A program made the position numbers and the translations under genes. Shown in pieces: positions 5,282-5,906 of a stretch of 5,906 nt of DNA. Location: contig JACPBJ010000142.1 in the NCBI GenBank assembly GCA_016180375.1, positions 1 to 5,906 of the forward strand, read 5' to 3'. The stretch is from Nitrososphaerota archaeon. Lineage in GTDB: Archaea > Thermoproteota > Nitrososphaeria > Nitrososphaerales > UBA57. The notes below the pieces were generated by a model. The model saw nothing but the letters and a program-made list of their open reading frames with translations. It was not told where the DNA came from and ran no database searches. How positions within the stretch are numbered: position 1 is the first letter of the stretch; the number at the start of each line of letters is the position of its first letter.

Positions 5282-5906
5282 GGATCTTGATGTAACTGTA
5301 AGCGTCTCTCGTTGTTTCGAAGGCGTAATGCACCTTCTGAAAATCTTTCCTGAACTGGAGGACGTCTTTCTTTACTCGTGCAGGTTCTTCTTTTTTGGCG
5401 ATGATTCTTATAACGAAGTCAGCGATTTCCTGCATCTCAGACTCCTTCATACCAAGCCTCGTAACCTCTTGGGTGCCGAACCTGAGTCCTCCCGGATGCA
5501 TGTAGTGCCTACCCGCTTGTATATCGCCAGGCAGTAGTTGTCTGTTCGCGATGATGTTAGCCTTCTCGAGTTCCTTTTCCAATGTGCCTCCATCTCCATA
5601 CTTGCTTATGTCAAGCGCAATCTGGTGCGATTTTGTGAACCCATGTTTTTCGCCAAGTACGTCGATATTCTTATCGTGTAACGCTTGTGCAAGCGCCTGC
5701 GCATTCTTTACTATTTGAGATGTGTAATCTCTCCCGAATTCGATCATTTCAGCGAATGCTATCGCCTTTGCAGCAACACTGTGAAGATGGTGATTGCTCG
5801 TGTTACCTGGGAAGACGGCCTTCTTTATCTGCTCAGCATATTTGTCATATGACAGAACTATGCCTCCTTGAGGGCCTGGAAGGGTTTTGTGTGTGCTTAG
5901 CGTTAC
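5277..5906 (-). CDS. glyA: Serine hydroxymethyltransferase, C-terminal part (5' end outside window)
   Basis: The frame is open from the window edge to TGA at 5277, giving 209 residues, roughly the C-terminal half of an enzyme of about 430-450. It opens with VTLSTHKTLPGPQGGIV, the PLP-lysine motif (K7 here). VFPGNTSNHHLHSVAAKAIA (31-50) matches the following conserved 'FPG...H..AAKA' segment. Later come TKSHQIALD, NRQLLPGD, and MHPGGLRFGTQEVTRLGMKE with the conserved Arg region expected to hold the substrate carboxylate. The enzyme interconverts serine and glycine while moving a one-carbon unit to or from a folate or, in many archaea, a methanopterin-type carrier. GPQGG instead of the bacterial GPRGG fits archaeal enzymes. 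An internal Met at 5745-5747 is not the start, because the conserved PLP motif lies upstream of it. It heads a unit with the CBS gene. No defect is visible in the part seen. Confidence 0.95.
   Translation of the reverse strand, partial: VTLSTHKTLPGPQGGIVLSYDKYAEQIKKAVFPGNTSNHHLHSVAAKAIAFAEMIEFGRDYTSQIVKNAQALAQALHDKNIDVLGEKHGFTKSHQIALDISKYGDGGTLEKELEKANIIANRQLLPGDIQAGRHYMHPGGLRFGTQEVTRLGMKESEMQEIADFVIRIIAKKEEPARVKKDVLQFRKDFQKVHYAFETTRDAYSYIKIR

Noticed and set aside
4893..5537. 214-codon plus-strand open frame opposite the CBS and glyA genes
   Set aside because: Both strands cannot plausibly code here; the minus strand carries textbook CBS and SHMT motifs, while this frame has none.
5745..5747. 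Internal ATG as the start of a 156-residue protein
   Set aside because: The same frame continues upstream to the window edge with the conserved PLP-lysine and FPG segments of SHMT, so this is an internal Met.
1..5906. Matching GTTAC at both window ends as a sign of circularity or a terminal repeat
   Set aside because: Five bases is within chance expectation, and the sequences beside them code unrelated things.

Overview
The window looks archaeal, most like the Thaumarchaeota and related Thermoproteota lineages. The signs are a Dpo4-like Y-family DNA polymerase ending in a PCNA-binding-like tail, a small stand-alone TRAM-domain RNA-binding protein, an archaeal-type serine hydroxymethyltransferase (HKTLPGPQGG around the PLP lysine), TATA boxes very close to start codons, and TTG/GTG starts without strong Shine-Dalgarno sites. 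This is my reading of protein character, not a database result.

Layout. Bases 1-75 may be the tail of a plus-strand gene cut by the window edge, followed by about 300 bases with no convincing gene. Plus strand: a dinB/dpo4-type polymerase gene (384-1337) is followed 4 nt later by a TIM-barrel, glycoside-hydrolase-like gene (1342-2205). Next comes a separately promoted TRAM-domain gene (2299-2661) with a hairpin and T8 terminator. Everything downstream is on the minus strand and, read in its own direction, runs: glyA (3' 630 bases only, 5906-5277), a two-CBS-domain gene coupled to it (5272-4838), a membrane-anchored HtrA-type serine protease (4783-3542), and an alpha/beta hydrolase (3538-2720) that starts 3 nt after the protease stop.

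Two genes are visibly damaged or unusual. The polymerase lacks, in frame, about 48 residues equivalent to Dpo4 residues 41-88, which is most of the fingers domain and includes the dNTP-contacting Tyr/Arg pair, while the metal-binding acidic residues, steric gate and downstream domains remain. The htrA gene is one uninterrupted frame except for a single TAA at codon 64. The stop lies inside a heptad-repeat coiled coil whose register continues perfectly on the other side, so the membrane anchor and the protease are now separate reading frames. Either could be a real lesion, a real variant or a consensus error.

Functionally, glyA and the CBS gene form a metabolic pair (glycine/C1 metabolism plus a possible adenylate-sensing protein). 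htrA and the hydrolase form a cell-surface/quality-control style pair. The TRAM protein is probably an abundant RNA chaperone, judging by its strongly biased codons and its own strong-looking promoter. I see no mobile element, CRISPR array, tRNA or rRNA.
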